Source: Eubacteriales bacterium (GTDB taxonomy: Bacteria; Bacillota_A; Clostridia; Christensenellales; Aristaeellaceae). From it: DNA of 17,375 nucleotides. Where the stretch lies: assembly GCA_030528845.1 (NCBI GenBank), contig JAUMYC010000027.1:1-17375 (forward strand), given 5' to 3'. The notes under the pieces were generated by a model. It did no database searches and was not told the origin of the DNA. It worked only from the letters and a program-made list of their open reading frames with translations. Positions 14,603 through 17,375 of this stretch are shown here, piece by piece. How positions within the stretch are numbered: the stretch's first letter is position 1; each line of letters opens with the position of its first letter. Both the position numbers and the translations under genes were made by a program.

Positions 14603-16903
14603 ATGAAGCGCAATTTCATTACATTCGCATTGCTGGCCGTCCTGTGTTTCGGCCTTTGTCTTCCCGCGCTGGCCGTCAATTCGACCGCCCCGGGAGACAT
14701 TGCCTCCCCTGCGGAATGGGCTCTACTGGAGCTGATCAACGATTATCGCGCCGAGGAAGGCCGTCAGCCTCTCTCCATGTCCGGCGCGCTGCAGACCGCC
14801 GCGAACACCCGCGCCGTCGAGCTCAAGACGATGGACGATAAAAACCGCCCGGACGGAAAGCCTTGGGCCTCCGTTCTGGAGGAAGCAGGCTTCAGCTATG
14901 TCAGCGCGACGCAAAGTTATATGAAGAACCTTACCGACGACAAGACCGCTCCCGCCGCGATCATCAACACGCTGCGTACCTCGGAGCAGGAGAGCGTCAA
15001 GCCCTTCCGTGAGGCCATTCTTGCCGAAAACATCACCCACATCGGCATCGGCAGCGCGGACGGCAACTGGCTGTGGATCCTGACGGAGGGCGGCTGCACG
15101 CCGGAAAGCTGCACCGTCAGCTGCCAGAGCGGCGCTCTCTACAGCGAAGGCGCCGATATCTCCAAGCTGGCCATGGTCGCCAATGTGCAATGCAACCACG
15201 GCGCCACTTATCTGCCGGTGAGCAGCTCTCTTTGCAAGACGAGCGGCGCAGATGCCTATCTGCAGTACAAAACCGCTGCGGGAACGCAGGCGATCCTGCC
15301 CGCCGTGCAGGAGATCCCCGTTGAACTGACCCTCAGCAGCACTACCGCTCAGATCATCCGCGGCGAGAGCTTTGCTCTCTCGGCGGAAGTCAAGCCCGTC
15401 TCCGCCGTCGGCGCGTTCCAGTGGAGCAGCTCCGACCCGAGCATCGCCTCCGTCGATTCCTACGGCCTCGTCATAGGCCGCAAAGCCGGCACCGCTACCA
15501 TCACCGTCACCTTTGGAAAGGCCACTGCCAGCTGCGCCGTCACCGTTACCGACATCGCCGACAGCATCAGCTGCAGCGTGAGCGACCTGTTCATCGGCGT
15601 CGGCCAGAAGTATTCCGCTTCTTATGTACTGACTCCTGCCGGCTGCGCCGAGCGCGTGACCTGGACCACCTACCCGCAGAGCTCCTCCGCCGCCTCCGTT
15701 AGTGAGGAAGGCGTCATCACCGCCGGCCCCTCCACCGGAAAGGTCTACGTCGTTGCGACGACTGCGAGCGGCAAATCCGCGCGCATCCGCGTGACCGTCC
15801 TCCCCTCCGAAAAGGCCGTGCAGAGCGTCAGGATCTCTACGGACAAGGCCGAAGTCGTGCCCGGCGGCCAGATCCGCATCGCAGCGAAGGTGTATCCTTC
15901 CACCGCTTCCTATAAGCAGCTCACCTGGGTCAGCAGCAACCCCGCCGTTGCCTCCGTCACCTCCGACGGCGTCATCACCGGCCTGACCCGCGGCGAGAGC
16001 ACGATCACCGTGGTCTCCAGCAGCGGCGCTTCCGCCAGCTGCCGCATCACTGTGAAGGATCACGACATCACCTCCGTCAGCTTCCGCAAGAGCAGCGCAA
16101 CGATCTACGCCGGCAAGCAGGGCAAGCTCCCGCCGACGATCACTCCGGCGACCGCTCCCGCCTCTGCGCTGGTTTGGACGAGCTCCGATCCGACCGTCGC
16201 CTCTGTGGATCAGAACGGCGTCGTGACCGCGCATAAGAAGGGCATCGTGCAGATCACCGCGTCCGCGTCCGAAAAGGTCAGCGCATCGATCATCATCCAC
16301 GTCAAGGAGATCGAAGTCTCCGCGCTCAAGCTCTCCAAGCGCTCTGTGACTACGACCGTCGGCGCGAGCGGCACGATCCGCGCACAGGTCGCTCCGACGA
16401 ACGCCACCAACAAGAACATCCTCTGGAAGAGCTCTGCGCCCGAAGTTGTAAGCGTAGACGCCGACGGCCGCATCACCGCCCTGTCCACCGGCACGGCCGT
16501 GATCACCGCTACCTCCGAGAGCAACCCGAATGTGAAGACGAGCTGCACGATCAAGGTCATCGCCAATGCGTATAAGCGTACCGGCGGCGATTACAAGCCC
16601 GGCAAACCCAGCGCGTGGATCACCGACGCCCAATTCGTAGGCAACAACCTGGTCGTGCGCGCCTGCTATTACAACAGCAAGCCCTACGCCGTTCTCGGCA
16701 CCATCTTCGGCAACGAAGCGCTTCTGTACACCTCCAACACGGTCGTCGCCAAGAGGCTGCCGATCGACGAGCTTGACGTGTACGACGAGCTCATCCCCGC
16801 CAAGAGCGCACAGTACGTCGTTTATGTGTTCTCGCTGGAGGATTATCCGGAACTCAGGAGCTTGAATCTGCGCGCGCTGCATTCCAACAGCCGTATCGGA
16901 TAA
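14603..16903 (+). CDS. Secreted CAP-domain protein with five Big_2 Ig-like repeats
   Basis: A 766-residue surface or secreted protein. A signal peptide is clear at 1-24 (FALLAVLCFGLCLPALA). Residues about 38-165 resemble a CAP/SCP (YkwD-like) domain: LLELINDYRAEEGRQPL, RPDGK at 82-86 and HIGIG at 146-150. However, the first CAP histidine, expected two residues before RPDG, is Lys80, and no GENI motif is found, so the domain may be structural only. A Cys-rich linker follows (four Cys at 165-197, another at 211). Five bacterial Ig-like group 2 repeats come next, at about 237-316, 318-400, 404-485, 488-568 and 570-654, each with the W-S-S-x-P-x-V-A-S-V core and G-x-x-T-I-T ending; repeat 2 is the most divergent. 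The last 112 residues form a domain I do not recognise. There is no LPxTG, SLH or choline-binding anchor. AAGGAG lies 6 nt before the ATG. A role in cell-surface adhesion or wall structure is inference. Confidence 0.88.
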   Translation: MKRNFITFALLAVLCFGLCLPALAVNSTAPGDIASPAEWALLELINDYRAEEGRQPLSMSGALQTAANTRAVELKTMDDKNRPDGKPWASVLEEAGFSYVSATQSYMKNLTDDKTAPAAIINTLRTSEQESVKPFREAILAENITHIGIGSADGNWLWILTEGGCTPESCTVSCQSGALYSEGADISKLAMVANVQCNHGATYLPVSSSLCKTSGADAYLQYKTAAGTQAILPAVQEIPVELTLSSTTAQIIRGESFALSAEVKPVSAVGAFQWSSSDPSIASVDSYGLVIGRKAGTATITVTFGKATASCAVTVTDIADSISCSVSDLFIGVGQKYSASYVLTPAGCAERVTWTTYPQSSSAASVSEEGVITAGPSTGKVYVVATTASGKSARIRVTVLPSEKAVQSVRISTDKAEVVPGGQIRIAAKVYPSTASYKQLTWVSSNPAVASVTSDGVITGLTRGESTITVVSSSGASASCRITVKDHDITSVSFRKSSATIYAGKQGKLPPTITPATAPASALVWTSSDPTVASVDQNGVVTAHKKGIVQITASASEKVSASIIIHVKEIEVSALKLSKRSVTTTVGASGTIRAQVAPTNATNKNILWKSSAPEVVSVDADGRITALSTGTAVITATSESNPNVKTSCTIKVIANAYKRTGGDYKPGKPSAWITDAQFVGNNLVVRACYYNSKPYAVLGTIFGNEALLYTSNTVVAKRLPIDELDVYDELIPAKSAQYVVYVFSLEDYPELRSLNLRALHSNSRIG
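15311..16564 (+). repeat. Five tandem Big_2 domain repeats (protein-level)
   Basis: Five units of about 80-85 codons each encode the Ig-like domains of the CAP/Big_2 protein. Recurrent elements are TWVSSNPAVASV-like and VWTSSDPTVASV-like cores followed by DGVITG-like turns. They are diverged at DNA level, so they look old rather than recently duplicated. Confidence 0.8.
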
Positions 16904-16914
16904 GCTCGCATAAC

Positions 16915-16951
16915 AAAAACTGGGCCGCCTGCATTGTGCGGCCCAGTTTTT
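16915..16951 (+). terminator. Strong intrinsic terminator after the CAP/Big_2 gene
   Basis: AAAAACTGGGCCGC (16915-16928) pairs perfectly over 14 bp with GCGGCCCAGTTTTT (16938-16951) around a 9-nt loop and ends in a T-run. It separates the murC-CAP unit from the glycosyltransferase gene. Confidence 0.93.
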
Positions 16952-16968
16952 CCATGAGGAGAGAAAGA

Positions 16969-17375
16969 ATGAAGATCGGCGTTGTGATCGCTCTGTATAA
17001 CGGGAGGCAGTTTCTCAGGGAGCAGCTCAATTCGCTGCTCCGGCAGACTCTCCTGCCGGATATCATTGTCTGCTGTGACGACGGTTCGACGGACGGGACC
17101 ATGGACCGGCTGCAGGAATATGTGCGCGCCTGCGGGCATGAGGAGTTGTTCCTCTGCGTACAAAACGAGAAAAATCTCGGCTATGCGCAAAATTTCTACC
17201 ATGCGCTCGATCTTTGCGATGCAGATATACTCTTTTTATGTGATCAGGACGACGTCTGGCATGCGGACAAGATCAAAAAAATGACCGCCGCCTTTGCGCG
17301 TGACCGGCAGATTCAGCTTCTGGCCTGCGGACACGATCTGATCGATGGGCGCGGCGAACAGACGAGCAGCCTGCG
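16969..17375 (+). CDS. Family 2 glycosyltransferase, N-terminal part (cut by window end)
   Basis: The frame is open from ATG 16969 to the end of the window (135 codons plus two bases), so the C-terminus is missing. The GT-A fold of family 2 is clear: VVIALYNGRQFLREQLNSLL at the start, CCDDGSTDGTMDRL (nucleotide-sugar binding Asp) at about 35-48, NLGYAQNF near 68-75, and the metal-binding DQDDVW near 89-94. This DQDDVW form is common in glycosyltransferases acting on cell-surface polysaccharides, including rhamnosyltransferase-like members. The sugar and acceptor cannot be told from this fragment. AGGAG about 9 nt upstream supports the start. It follows a strong terminator, so it probably has its own promoter or lies at the head of a surface-polysaccharide cluster beyond the window. 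Confidence 0.9.
   Translation, partial: MKIGVVIALYNGRQFLREQLNSLLRQTLLPDIIVCCDDGSTDGTMDRLQEYVRACGHEELFLCVQNEKNLGYAQNFYHALDLCDADILFLCDQDDVWHADKIKKMTAAFARDRQIQLLACGHDLIDGRGEQTSSL

Noticed and set aside
15311..16564. Possible CRISPR-like or satellite repeat array
   Set aside because: The periodicity is about 250 bp, in frame, diverged at DNA level and explained by Big_2 protein domains.
14723..16882. Open frame of about 719 codons on the minus strand opposite the CAP/Big_2 gene
   Set aside because: Its Gly/Ala/Asp-rich repeats mirror the Big_2 repeats read backwards; the plus strand has a signal peptide, ribosome site and terminator.

Overview
The window looks like chromosomal DNA from a moderately GC-rich, spore-forming member of the Clostridia (Firmicutes). 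The basis is a Ger(x)C spore-germination lipoprotein, the Firmicutes-type purine repressor PurR, a purR/pth/mfd neighbourhood, strong GGAGG-type Shine-Dalgarno sites and consensus sigma-A promoters. A gut anaerobe is likely, but no rRNA is present and I cannot name a genus. I see no phage, insertion sequence, CRISPR array, tRNA or rRNA.

Layout. Positions 1-2110 (+): the 3' part of a gerC-type gene, a perfect hairpin, and a DagK/YegS-type lipid kinase that appears to start at CTG 1160. The kinase ends at a two-way terminator shared with the converging left-hand minus-strand unit. Positions 2117-3768 (-): a consensus promoter, a TetR-family regulator and, 21 nt downstream, a secreted zinc N-acetylmuramoyl-L-alanine amidase. 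Positions 3832-11929 (-): a tight four-gene unit of pth, mfd, a YgiQ-type radical SAM protein and a RACo-type [2Fe-2S]/ASKHA protein. Its junctions are a 1-nt overlap, a 4-nt overlap (ATGA) and a 7-nt gap, and it ends at a perfect 12-bp hairpin with a T-run. Positions 12024-12836 (-): purR, separated from pth by a G/C-tract hairpin. Positions 12837-13153: a 317-bp divergent control region with promoters and four CGAAC motifs that may be PurR boxes. Positions 13154-16903 (+): murC, then a large secreted protein with a degenerate CAP domain and five Big_2 Ig-like repeats, closed by a strong terminator. Positions 16969-17375 (+): the start of a family 2 glycosyltransferase cut by the window edge.

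How the genes fit together. Much of the window serves the cell envelope and spores (germination protein, lipid kinase, amidase, MurC, CAP/Big_2 surface protein, glycosyltransferase). The central block is housekeeping: purine control, peptidyl-tRNA recycling and transcription-coupled repair. The purR-pth-mfd order is a shortened form of the known Firmicutes cluster purR-(spoVG-glmU-prs)-pth-mfd, and murC sits next to purR but points away from it.

No clearly new multi-gene system is visible. The points most worth following are the corrinoid-activator-like ASKHA protein wired into the pth-mfd unit, the CGAAC cluster between purR and murC, a pair of matching palindromes inside the start of the ASKHA gene, and the CAP/Big_2 protein with lost CAP residues and an unrecognised C-terminal domain. 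Several start sites were moved from the longest frame on the basis of ribosome binding sites; these are noted per gene.
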